DNA of 64,000 nucleotides from JBBQFC01 sp038321615 (GTDB lineage Bacteria > Bacteroidota > Bacteroidia > Flavobacteriales_D > Cryomorphaceae): assembly GCA_038321615.1 (NCBI GenBank), contig JBBQFC010000009.1, positions 1-64,000 on the forward strand. Reading direction: 5' to 3'. The notes under the pieces were generated by a model that saw only the letters and a list, made by a program, of their open reading frames with translations, ran no database searches and had not been told where the DNA came from. A program made the position numbers and the translations under genes. Positions 25,593-33,834 of the stretch are shown here, piece after piece (the stretch's first letter is position 1; each line of letters opens with the position of its first letter).

Positions 25593-28208
25593 ATGAAAGC
25601 CGCTCAAATACGCCAAAATTTTCTCACCTTTTTCGAATCCAAGCTTCATACCTTGGTAGATTCTGCGCCAATAGTGGTGAAAAACGATCCAACGCTGATG
25701 TTCACCAATGCCGGGATGAATCAGTTTAAGGACATATTTCTCGGCAATGAACCCGCTGCTTCGCCCCGGGTTGCCGATACCCAAAAATGCCTTCGGGTAA
25801 GCGGTAAGCACAATGATTTGGAAGAAGTAGGTGTCGATACCTACCACCACACCATGTTTGAAATGTTGGGCAACTGGTCCTTTGGCGATTACTACAAAGC
25901 CGAAGCCATAGCCTGGGCTTGGGAGCTGCTTACGGAAGTGTATAAAATTGATAAAGACCGACTCTACGTTACCATTTTCGAAGGCGACGAAGCCGATGGG
26001 TTGAGTTACGATCAAGAAGCGCGAGATATTTGGGCAAGATTCATTTCGGAAGACCGCATCATACCGGCCAATAAGAAAGATAATTTTTGGGAAATGGGCG
26101 ATGTGGGTCCTTGTGGTCCCTGCAGCGAAATTCACGTAGATATGCGTCCCGACTCCGAACGGAAAGCTTCGTCGGGAAGGGACTTCGTAAACAATGATCA
26201 CCCACAGGTTATTGAGATTTGGAACCTGGTATTTATGGAGCTCCGCCGCACCGCCGATGGGAGCTTATTGCCACTTACTGCAAAGCATATCGACACCGGA
26301 ATGGGACTCGAACGGCTTACGATGGTGCTCCAAAATAAGGCATCGACGTACGATACCGATCTGTTTGCCGGGCTTATCAAGTTTATCGAAGACCGCACTG
26401 GCTTCAAATATGGATACAGTTTCTCGAAGCCGGATATAGCGATCCGTGTGATGTGCGACCATATTCGGGCGGTAAGTTTTGCTATCGCCGATGGCCAAAT
26501 GCCATCGAGCGGTGGTCCAGGCTACGTTATACGTCGAATTTTGCGCCGTGCGGTACGCTACGCTTACAGTTTCCTGAATACCCGAGAAGCGATTCTTTCT
26601 CCGTTGGCCGAAGTACTCGTAGCCGAGATGGGCGATTTTTTCAAAGAATTGCAAATCAGCAGGCAGATTATTATAGACGTTATCCGCGAAGAAGAAGAGT
26701 CCTTTCAGCGCACCCTCGCGAAAGGAATTGAGTTGATGGATCAAATTTTGGCAAAATCGACCAATAAGGAGATTTCTGGTAAAGTGGTTTTCGAACTCTA
26801 CGATACGTTCGGATTCCCCGTCGATCTTACAGCATTGATGCTTTCGGAGCAAGGCAGGTCTTACAATGTAGATGAATTCGAAGCTGAGCTCGAGGCGCAG
26901 AAGAACCGCTCGCGTCAAGCGTCGGCCAGCGATACCAGCGATTGGATTATTGTGCATCCATCGAGCGAACCCACCACTTTCGTAGGTTACGATTCGCTTG
27001 AAGCCAAGGTCCGGTTGCTTCGTTACCGAAAGGTGAAGCAGAAGAATAAGGAGCTCTTTCAATTGGTGCTCGATCAAACGCCTTTCTATGCCGAAGGTGG
27101 CGGACAGGTGGGCGATCAAGGCAGTTTGCGATTTGGGGACAAGACGCTCTCCATCGTCGATACGGTTCGCGAGAATAATTTAATTATTCATGTGAGTTCA
27201 AATTCGCCGGAAGGCTTAAGCGGTGAAGCAGAAGCCAAAATAGATATTTCTAAAAGACAGCCCATAGCCCGTAATCACAGCGCTACGCACTTGCTCCACC
27301 ACGCGCTGCGACAGGTGCTCGGTAAGCATGTGGAGCAAAAAGGCTCATTGGTGGCCAAAGATCACCTACGGTTTGACTTTGCCCACTATGCCAAGGTAAA
27401 ACCGGAGGAGATTCGTGAAGTCGAAATCTTAGTCAATAGAGCAATTATTGCCAATACTTCCCTTTGGGAGCACCGGTCTATGCCTGTAGCCGAGGCTACA
27501 TCCTTAGGCGCTATGGCTCTTTTTGGCGAGAAATATGGACAGGAAGTACGTGTGGTGCGATTTGGAGATTCCATCGAGCTATGCGGAGGCACACATGTAA
27601 AGGCTACGGGTGAAATAGGCTTTTTCAAAATTCTTTCGGAAGGATCGGTTGCTTCCGGGGTGCGGCGTATCGAAGCAATTAGCGGTAGCTCCGCGGCAGA
27701 GTATGTCTTCGATCAACTCGATGAGCTACAAGAAGCAAAAGGTTTGCTCAAAAGCACCGATACGTTGCCAAAAGCTCTCAAACAAATGCTAGACGATCAG
27801 GCCGAATTAACCCGCGAACTGGAAGGTTTCAAATTGGAGAATGCCAAAATCGTAAAGCGGCGACTGATCGAAAGTGTAGAACAGGTGAATGGTCTTAATT
27901 TTATTGCAGCACGCGTGGATCTTGATGCGGCTCATTTGCGAGATGTTGCCTTCCAGATCCGTCAGGAAGTGAAAGATTTGGTTCTTGTACTGGGAGTAGC
28001 GCAAAATGAAAAAGCCACGATCGCTGTGGCTTTGGGAGATGATGTTATCAAAAATCGCAATTTAAATAGCGGAGAGATGGTCAAAAAACTCGCTCCCTTG
28101 ATTGGCGGCGGCGGCGGCGGACAAGCGTTTTATGCTACCGCCGGGGGTAAGAATCCGGCCGGTTTAGATGCTGTGCTCGCCCAGAGTCGCGCTTTAATCT
28201 TAAGCTAA
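25593..28208 (+). CDS. alaS: Alanyl-tRNA synthetase
   Basis: An 871-residue class II synthetase, normal length. The N-terminal aminoacylation domain starts MKAAQIRQNFLTFFESK and includes NAGMNQFKDIFLG and the motif 'GMGLERLTMVLQNK'. The editing domain has the zinc-binding HSATHLLHHALRQVLG and 'CGGTHVKATGEIG' motifs, and the C-terminal DHHA1 domain ends with a glycine-rich GGGGGGQAFYATAGGKNP segment. It corrects and charges tRNA-Ala. The 3' end overlaps the convergent membrane-protein gene by nine bases. Confidence 0.97.
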   Translation: MKAAQIRQNFLTFFESKLHTLVDSAPIVVKNDPTLMFTNAGMNQFKDIFLGNEPAASPRVADTQKCLRVSGKHNDLEEVGVDTYHHTMFEMLGNWSFGDYYKAEAIAWAWELLTEVYKIDKDRLYVTIFEGDEADGLSYDQEARDIWARFISEDRIIPANKKDNFWEMGDVGPCGPCSEIHVDMRPDSERKASSGRDFVNNDHPQVIEIWNLVFMELRRTADGSLLPLTAKHIDTGMGLERLTMVLQNKASTYDTDLFAGLIKFIEDRTGFKYGYSFSKPDIAIRVMCDHIRAVSFAIADGQMPSSGGPGYVIRRILRRAVRYAYSFLNTREAILSPLAEVLVAEMGDFFKELQISRQIIIDVIREEEESFQRTLAKGIELMDQILAKSTNKEISGKVVFELYDTFGFPVDLTALMLSEQGRSYNVDEFEAELEAQKNRSRQASASDTSDWIIVHPSSEPTTFVGYDSLEAKVRLLRYRKVKQKNKELFQLVLDQTPFYAEGGGQVGDQGSLRFGDKTLSIVDTVRENNLIIHVSSNSPEGLSGEAEAKIDISKRQPIARNHSATHLLHHALRQVLGKHVEQKGSLVAKDHLRFDFAHYAKVKPEEIREVEILVNRAIIANTSLWEHRSMPVAEATSLGAMALFGEKYGQEVRVVRFGDSIELCGGTHVKATGEIGFFKILSEGSVASGVRRIEAISGSSAAEYVFDQLDELQEAKGLLKSTDTLPKALKQMLDDQAELTRELEGFKLENAKIVKRRLIESVEQVNGLNFIAARVDLDAAHLRDVAFQIRQEVKDLVLVLGVAQNEKATIAVALGDDVIKNRNLNSGEMVKKLAPLIGGGGGGQAFYATAGGKNPAGLDAVLAQSRALILS

Positions 28209-28643
28209 GGCCGATTTCGTATTTGAGCTCACTTGACTGGTACCATAAACTGGCCCCATGTAAGTAGTTTCGTAGCTCAAACCTAAGTTTAGGATGTAGA
28301 AAACATTGAATACTATCACCATGATGTAATCTACAATCGATGTTTTGCCGAAGCTGTTGCAAAGCTCAATATAAACCTTTGGTAAAAAATAGAGTTGACC
28401 GTAGATAGGTATGAAAAACAATAACATGTGGCTCGCCGGGCGGCCAATAATGCGCAGGAATATAATAAAATTCCAGATCGGCACTATGCTGGCAATTCCA
28501 GGCTGTCCAGCTTTCTCGTATAGACGCCATTGTGCTACAACGCCGATAAATCCAAGGATGATCGCCAGTAAAAAAATGCTGTCGCCCATTTGGCTGTAGA
28601 TGCTCATATAGAACTCTTCGAAGTAATTTGCGATGCTTTTCAT
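28200..28643 (-). CDS. Small DUF5684-like membrane protein
   Basis: A 147-residue protein with about four membrane segments. 'KAGQPGIASIVPIWNFIIFLRIIGRP' matches the hallmark of DUF5684-type proteins (W-x-x-Y-x-K-A-G-x-x-G-x-x-x-x-I-P-x-x-N), in which the motif joins the first two helices. The family sometimes lies next to signal peptidase I genes, but no such gene is here and the function is unknown. It overlaps the end of alaS by nine bases on the opposite strand. Confidence 0.8.
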   Translation of the reverse strand: MKSIANYFEEFYMSIYSQMGDSIFLLAIILGFIGVVAQWRLYEKAGQPGIASIVPIWNFIIFLRIIGRPASHMLLFFIPIYGQLYFLPKVYIELCNSFGKTSIVDYIMVIVFNVFYILNLGLSYETTYMGPVYGTSQVSSNTKSALA

Positions 28644-28977
28644 AGGTTCCGATGTTTTAAGTTGTGCGTTTGTTTTGTCTCGTTTGTTACTGTAAAGACG
28701 ACACTAATTGAATAGGGTTGCCATTTTGTTTTTTCGTATTTATCAACCCGGCAATTCAGTTATAAACAAACGAATTGATTTTCATCGGTTGAAGCACCAC
28801 CGAAAGATGCTTTCAACAGGGCGCTGTTACTTCGTATTTGAGTTGCTTTCAATATAAATTATCGAATTTATCAACTAGCCTTTGATAAGTTGAACCCCAA
28901 ATATTATGAATTCATTGGTGATTTGCGGTAATTTGTGGTTCGATACGTCCAGTTGGTGGAATTCGACAATTATTTAG
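28644..28977. other. Divergent intergenic region, no gene seen
   Basis: 334 AT-rich bases between two divergent genes, so it should hold a promoter for each. No clean TAnnTTTG box, riboswitch fold or repeat is obvious by eye; TTGATAAGTTGAA near 28882 and TATCAACCCGG near 28740 are the only modest self-complementary patches. No open frame with a credible protein was found. Confidence 0.5.
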
Positions 28978-30288
28978 ATGCTCCGCGTTCTCTTCACTTT
29001 TTCCTTCTTCATCTGGATGCAATTCCTTTCGGGACAGAACGTTACTATCATTAATTCCTACGATGGAGTGGATGCTGGCGTGCCTCTTGAGCAGCTAGTG
29101 CTCCGTCAGGTGAGCGAGCAAACCATTATTCTAAACGTTTACGAACCTGCTGATGTAGGTGTGCGCAGCCAATTAGAACAAATGATTAATTATGGTTTGC
29201 GATCCTATATTGATAGCCAATACCACCTTTTTGATGGTCGGGTGGAATGTATAGCTCCCCAAGTCGAATTCTCTTCGGCCACTTCTGCGATCGTTAAAAA
29301 TGCGATCTGGATTCACGAACAAGATTTTATAGATGAGTTTTCGGGCTTTTCAAAGGAAACTACGTCTATAGCTGCTAAACTTCCCCCAATGGATGGCTTA
29401 GTGTTCAAAACGGGCAATGATGAGATGTCGCCTCCAAATCGAGAAACAGTCGGACTCTATTATTTCCAACGTGTAGTGCTCGATTTGAAATTGGCTTGTG
29501 AATCAGAGATCGACCGCTTTCTCGATGAGAAGATGCCTTATAAATCGCCGACCCAAGGTGGAGACATTACTGGCACTCCCATCTTAAAAAACACGGATTT
29601 TACATTGGTAAACCCGAATGCCGACCAATTTCAGCTATTGGACGTCAAAATCGATGAGTCGCTTCTTTTCGAAGATTCAAAACCGCTGAACTCGAAAAGG
29701 CGGGGTAAGCGCGGCGAACAAGCGGAGTTTAACGAGCGCGTCTTGACATTGCTCGAGAGCAACAACCGTATTATGGAGAGCTACGGAACCCGATTTGATT
29801 TACTTCAAGCGCAGATCGATGCGCTGCGATCCGGCAATCGGGAGTCTTCCGACCCTGTGCTGCAAGAGATCGCTGCACTGCGCGAATTGATTGCCGCCGT
29901 TTCTGAAGGAAGGGAAATACAAGAGTCTGATGGCTCGCGCACCCGGCTAGTATCGGAAGAGGGAATGACTATTCGATATGAAAAGAATGCTCACGAGCTC
30001 ACGGCTGCTCAAAAGCAGCGCTTAACAGCATTAAAACGCTTGTTGGAAATCAACCCTGGTTACACAGCGCTGATCACAGGGTATGCCGATAAATCGGGCA
30101 ATGCGGAGCTGAATGAATGGATTTCGCGAAAGCGAGCCGAAGCCGTAAAGAACTATCTGACCATCGTGGGAATTGATCAAAATCGGTTGATTGTCAATTT
30201 TCTCGGCGACGCTAAAAGCACGGCAGTAGGGCCGGAAGATCGAAAAGTAGAAATTAAGTTTCTGCTCAATTATACCGCTTTGCGTTAA
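28978..30288 (+). CDS. Secreted OmpA-family protein
   Basis: A 436-residue protein with a signal peptide (MLRVLFTFSFFIWMQFLSGQ). The first ~230 residues have no recognised domain; residues 245-310 include a predicted coiled coil (FNERVLTLLESNNRIMESYG and 'EIAALRELIAAVSE'). The last ~110 residues form an OmpA-like peptidoglycan-binding domain: 'LLEINPGYTALITGYADKSGNAELNEWISRKRAEAV' holds the conserved aspartate and arginine that bind diaminopimelate. It probably anchors an outer-membrane structure to the cell wall. Its last 23 bases overlap the convergent aldolase gene. Confidence 0.85.
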   Translation: MLRVLFTFSFFIWMQFLSGQNVTIINSYDGVDAGVPLEQLVLRQVSEQTIILNVYEPADVGVRSQLEQMINYGLRSYIDSQYHLFDGRVECIAPQVEFSSATSAIVKNAIWIHEQDFIDEFSGFSKETTSIAAKLPPMDGLVFKTGNDEMSPPNRETVGLYYFQRVVLDLKLACESEIDRFLDEKMPYKSPTQGGDITGTPILKNTDFTLVNPNADQFQLLDVKIDESLLFEDSKPLNSKRRGKRGEQAEFNERVLTLLESNNRIMESYGTRFDLLQAQIDALRSGNRESSDPVLQEIAALRELIAAVSEGREIQESDGSRTRLVSEEGMTIRYEKNAHELTAAQKQRLTALKRLLEINPGYTALITGYADKSGNAELNEWISRKRAEAVKNYLTIVGIDQNRLIVNFLGDAKSTAVGPEDRKVEIKFLLNYTALR

Positions 30289-31315
30289 GCTGGCTGAGTA
30301 CCTTTTTAAGAATTTCTGCGCTTTGCAATACGTCGCCATCCGAAAGATCAAGGTGGGTCACTAAGCGAATTCGATTTTTGCCAAACGCGATCAATTTCAA
30401 CCCTTCAGCGTCTAATTGGGTCAGAACGCTTTCGCTTCCCGGATCTTCGTGTATATCGAAAATAAGGATGTTGGTTTCTGGAATAATCACGTGTTTCACC
30501 TTTTTCAATTCACGCAGCGTTCCTGCGAGAAAAGCGGCCCTTTCATGATCTTCGTTGAGTCTATTTACGTTGTGATCGAGGGCATATAGTCCGGCCGCCG
30601 CCAAATAACCTGCCTGCCGCATACCGCCGCCCATAACCTTACGCACCCTGCGAGCCTCCTTTATAAATTCCTTACGCCCAATGAGTACCGATCCCACTGG
30701 AGCGCCCAATCCTTTGCTTAGGCAAATAGAAATGCTGTCGAACAGCTGACCATAGCTCACCGGATCATGCCCTTTTTTGACTAAGGCGTTGAAGAGGCGC
30801 GCCCCGTCTAAATGGAAGGGTAAATTATGATGCTTGCAGCGCTTGGAAATAGCCGCCAAATCTTCGAAATCGTAACATTTACCACCACCCCGATTGGTGG
30901 TGTCTTCTACGCTCACCAGCGAGGTGCGCGCGAGCCAATCATGGTCGGCATTGATCAAAGCATCCACTTCATCGGCTTTCATGAGTCCCGATTCATTTCG
31001 AACTAATTTGCAAGATGCCCCAGAGTTTCGAGCAATTCCTCCCCCTTCGTAATTGTAGATATGCGCGTTCTCGTGGCAGATTACTTCGTCTCCGCGCCGG
31101 GTATGTGCCTGAATAGCTATTTGATTAGTCATCGTTCCCGAAGGACAAAAAAGTCCGGCTTCGTGTCCAAACATTCTGGCCAGCCGGCTTTCTAACTGTA
31201 TCACCGTTGGATCTTCGCCAAACACGTCGTCGCCTACTTCCGCGCTGCGCATAGCGTCGAGCATTGCGGCACTCGGCTTGGATAATGTGTCACTGCGCAT
31301 ATCTATCATTTTCAC
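30266..31315 (-). CDS. ltaE: Low-specificity L-threonine aldolase
   Basis: A 349-residue PLP enzyme cleaving L-threonine or L-allo-threonine to glycine and acetaldehyde. The cofactor lysine is K201 in SICLSKGLGAPVGSVLIG; MRSDTLSKPS at the start, EVGDDVFGEDPTV, and 'HLDGARLFNA' with the aspartate contacting PLP are typical of the family. Beta-eliminating lyases are close relatives, but the N-terminal RSDT and the GDDVYGEDP-type loop favour the aldolase. It follows the O-methyltransferase by two bases. Confidence 0.93.
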   Translation of the reverse strand: MKMIDMRSDTLSKPSAAMLDAMRSAEVGDDVFGEDPTVIQLESRLARMFGHEAGLFCPSGTMTNQIAIQAHTRRGDEVICHENAHIYNYEGGGIARNSGASCKLVRNESGLMKADEVDALINADHDWLARTSLVSVEDTTNRGGGKCYDFEDLAAISKRCKHHNLPFHLDGARLFNALVKKGHDPVSYGQLFDSISICLSKGLGAPVGSVLIGRKEFIKEARRVRKVMGGGMRQAGYLAAAGLYALDHNVNRLNEDHERAAFLAGTLRELKKVKHVIIPETNILIFDIHEDPGSESVLTQLDAEGLKLIAFGKNRIRLVTHLDLSDGDVLQSAEILKKVLSQLNAKRYN

Positions 31316-31317
31316 AG

Positions 31318-31962
31318 CTATTTTTTACGGATTACCATAATCCCATCGCGAATGGGTAAAAGCACATTTTCAACCCGATCATCGGCTTGTACGGCATCAT
31401 TAAATTGTTGCAAGGCCAAAGTATCAGCATCGTTTGGAGCGATTTCGGATTCTACTACCTTTCCGCTCCATAGCACATTGTCGGCCATGATGAAACCACC
31501 GGGTCTGACTGCGGGCAACACCGCTTCAAAATAATTGTGATAATTGGGCTTATCGGCGTCGATCCATACCAAATCGAAGGGAGCAGGTACGGTGGGAATC
31601 ACTCCCAAGGCATCGCCAATATGGAGATGGACTTGGGCTGAGAACGGAGATTTTTTGAAATAGCTGTCTATCAAAGGACGTAATTCTTCATTGAGCTCGA
31701 TGGTATGGAGTTCTCCATCGCGTGCGAGTCCTTCGGCAAGACACAGCGCCGAATAACCCGTGTATGTGCCGATTTCCAAGATTCTTTTTGGACGAATCAT
31801 TTGCGAAATCATCGCCAATAAACGGCCTTGCAAGTGACCCGACAGCATGCGCGGTTGCAGCACTTTGAGATGCGTCTCGCGGTTCAATTGCTCAAGAAGT
31901 ACTGGTTCCTCGGTAGTCTTCGCCAATGCGTAGGCTTCTATTTCTGGGGAAAGGAAATGCAT
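31318..31962 (-). CDS. SAM-dependent O-methyltransferase (catechol type)
   Basis: A 214-residue class I methyltransferase of the cation-dependent O-methyltransferase family. Motif I is ILEIGTYTGYSALCLAEGL, and FDLVWIDADKPNYHNYFEAV holds the metal-binding aspartates. 'MADNVLWSGKV' is the third signature, with the conserved Asn. The acceptor is unknown. It is sandwiched between the M16 peptidase (9 bases) and ltaE (2 bases), so it belongs to that operon. Confidence 0.93.
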   Translation of the reverse strand: MHFLSPEIEAYALAKTTEEPVLLEQLNRETHLKVLQPRMLSGHLQGRLLAMISQMIRPKRILEIGTYTGYSALCLAEGLARDGELHTIELNEELRPLIDSYFKKSPFSAQVHLHIGDALGVIPTVPAPFDLVWIDADKPNYHNYFEAVLPAVRPGGFIMADNVLWSGKVVESEIAPNDADTLALQQFNDAVQADDRVENVLLPIRDGIMVIRKK

Positions 31963-31971
31963 AATTTTGAT

Positions 31972-33195
31972 TTATTGATAAATGAGCACACTCAACTTAT
32001 CGGGATTAAAACAATCGTTGGCCACTTCGATGATTTCGCTCACCGTTATGGCATCAATTATTTCAAATATTTCTGCGGTGGTGCGCACTTCTTCGCGAGC
32101 GATAATGCTTTTGCCTAAGGCGAGCATAAGGTTGGCGCCACCTTCTTGCGCCAGGGCAAACTGGCCTTTAAACTGTTGCTTAGCGCGATGCAGGGCCGTG
32201 GTAGATAGGATATTTTTTCGCAGCCGATCCAATTCTTTCCGCACGAGGGCTTCGCTTTTGCGCATTAACTTTTTATCGGTTCCGAGGTAGATCGAAAAAA
32301 TCCCGGTATCGGCATAAGGCTGATAGCTCGCTTCAATATTGTACGCAATGCCGTGGCGTTCGCGAATGTTCATGTTGAGCCTGGAATTCATGGCCGGTCC
32401 ACCAAGGTAATTCGAAAGCAATACCAAAGCCGGTTGCAGCGGGTGGTGGTAACGGTAAGCTTCCGTACCTAAAAGTAGATGCGCCTGGAAGGTATCCATC
32501 TCTATTACCTTCCGCAAAGGTTGTGAAGCCACAGCTTGGTCGCGGGGTGCAACCACATCTCCTGGAGTCAATTCGCTAAAATACTTCTCGCAAAGCAGCC
32601 GAAACCGCTTCATTTCTATGGGTCCTACGGCGCTAAGCACCATGTCGGACGGGCGGTAGCGTCGGCCTATGAAATTGCGAATGTCTCCACTACTGAGTCC
32701 TCGAACGCTCTCTATGGTACCTAATATATTTCTGCCAAGGGGTTGATTTGCAAAGAGCATTTCTTCAAAATCGTCAAAGATCGATTCTGCCGGACTATCC
32801 TGATAGCTTTGGATTTCATCGACGATCACATCGCGCTCTTTGGCTATCTCCTTTTCGGGAAATGTGGAATTTAAAGTAATATCGGCTATTACTTCCATAC
32901 CGCGCTCGAAGTGTTGCGGAAGGCTTGAAGCATAAATTACCGTTTCTTCCTTTGTGGTATAGGCGTTGAGCTCCGCGCCCACGCTGTCCATGCGGCTTAG
33001 TATGTGGAATGCCTTGCGCTTCCGGGTTCCTTTAAAAAGGGAATGTTCAATGAAATGAGCGAGCCCTTGCTCGTGCTCCAACTCATCGCGTGAGCCGGCG
33101 TTGATGGTCAGGCCGAAATGGGCGGTTTGACCATTTTCGGTGGGTTTCAGTACAATTCGAATACCGTTGGGGAGCGTGTCGCGGAAAAATTCCAT
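31972..33195 (-). CDS. M16-family zinc peptidase
   Basis: Starting at the ATG at 33193-33195 (MEFFRDTLPNGIRIVLKP) gives 407 residues, the standard length for single-chain M16B peptidases; the frame is open to 33243 but the extra 16 residues are not family-like. The inverted zinc motif HxxEH is H47-F-I-E50-H51 (AHFIEHSLF), with a third ligand among the glutamates of KERDVIVDEIQSY. The active site is complete. Such cytoplasmic or periplasmic enzymes degrade small peptides. It is the first gene of a three-gene operon with the methyltransferase and ltaE. Confidence 0.93.
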   Translation of the reverse strand: MEFFRDTLPNGIRIVLKPTENGQTAHFGLTINAGSRDELEHEQGLAHFIEHSLFKGTRKRKAFHILSRMDSVGAELNAYTTKEETVIYASSLPQHFERGMEVIADITLNSTFPEKEIAKERDVIVDEIQSYQDSPAESIFDDFEEMLFANQPLGRNILGTIESVRGLSSGDIRNFIGRRYRPSDMVLSAVGPIEMKRFRLLCEKYFSELTPGDVVAPRDQAVASQPLRKVIEMDTFQAHLLLGTEAYRYHHPLQPALVLLSNYLGGPAMNSRLNMNIRERHGIAYNIEASYQPYADTGIFSIYLGTDKKLMRKSEALVRKELDRLRKNILSTTALHRAKQQFKGQFALAQEGGANLMLALGKSIIAREEVRTTAEIFEIIDAITVSEIIEVANDCFNPDKLSVLIYQ

Positions 33196-33423
33196 TAAGT
33201 GGGCAAAGATAAGCGATCGGATGCGTTGACGAAGAACTCCCATCAGAATTCAAACGAGCCAAGTCGAAATATTTCGGTAATCAATTTCATCGTCGACCTT
33301 CATTCGCGATGCCACGGGAGTACCGTCAAATTCTTAAAACATATTTCATAGATTCATTTTCCGACTTAAATAAATGAATGAATTCGTTCTACCTTGAAAT
33401 TGGTATAAATGCAAAAAAGGTTG

Positions 33424-33474
33424 TTTTCACTCCAGATTTTGGGTGTTTTCACTCGAGCTTTTGGGTGTTTTCAC
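33424..33474. repeat. 22-bp tandem repeat, about 2.3 copies
   Basis: Two copies of a unit beginning TTTTCACTC and ending TTTTGGGTG (33424-33445 and 33446-33467, differing at three positions) are followed by a partial third copy. The reading suggests slippage or local duplication in non-coding sequence. No protein-binding role can be inferred from two copies. Confidence 0.7.
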
Positions 33475-33785
33475 CTTGGAAGCTAGATTTTGTTCCTAAC
33501 CGCTTTAATAGTTGGTCTGGTTTTGTGGCCTAAAACAGGAAACAAAATGGTCGAAGAAATTATGAAGAATGCACGAGTTACCTTTGGAGGAAACTACACG
33601 GGACGAATAGTTGAAACCAGGAATCTGTTCTTGATTAATTTGGAGACTTTGGCTGAGACGCTGATAGTTATAGAATAATTTGAAATCTATAAAATCTATA
33701 TAGACCGAGCATTCCGGCGTTTTAAAAGGTATGAAAATGAAGTTTTTTAATTCTTTGGAAAGCCTTCTAAAAATCGCGTTCCAGC

Positions 33786-33817
33786 AAAAATGCCGCCCAG
33801 TTTGGGCGGCATTTTTT
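33786..33817 (-). terminator. Rho-independent terminator after fadE
   Basis: TGCCGCCCA pairs perfectly with TGGGCGGCA around a three-base loop, flanked by five A on one side and six T on the other, so it could work in both directions. It lies 18 bases past the fadE stop and ends the fad operon. Confidence 0.88.
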
Positions 33818-33834
33818 CTTCTTTCTTATCGAAA

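Larger units (their letters stand above)
33196..33834. other. AT-rich intergenic region with short repeats, no confident gene
   Basis: 639 bases lie between the divergent start of the M16 gene and the end of fadE. It holds a 22-bp tandem repeat (33424-33474), a short frame at 33490-33678 with a TTG start that resembles no family, and the fadE terminator at its right end. Composition is AT-richer than the flanks. It may be the decayed remains of a gene, but nothing identifiable is left. Confidence 0.5.

Noticed and set aside
26265..27119. 284-residue open frame antisense to alaS
   Set aside because: Lies within alaS, has no recognisable domain and no upstream signals.
33490..33678. 62-residue frame with a TTG start in the 33 kb intergenic region
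   Set aside because: No family resemblance, weak start and AT-rich context; not supportable as a gene.
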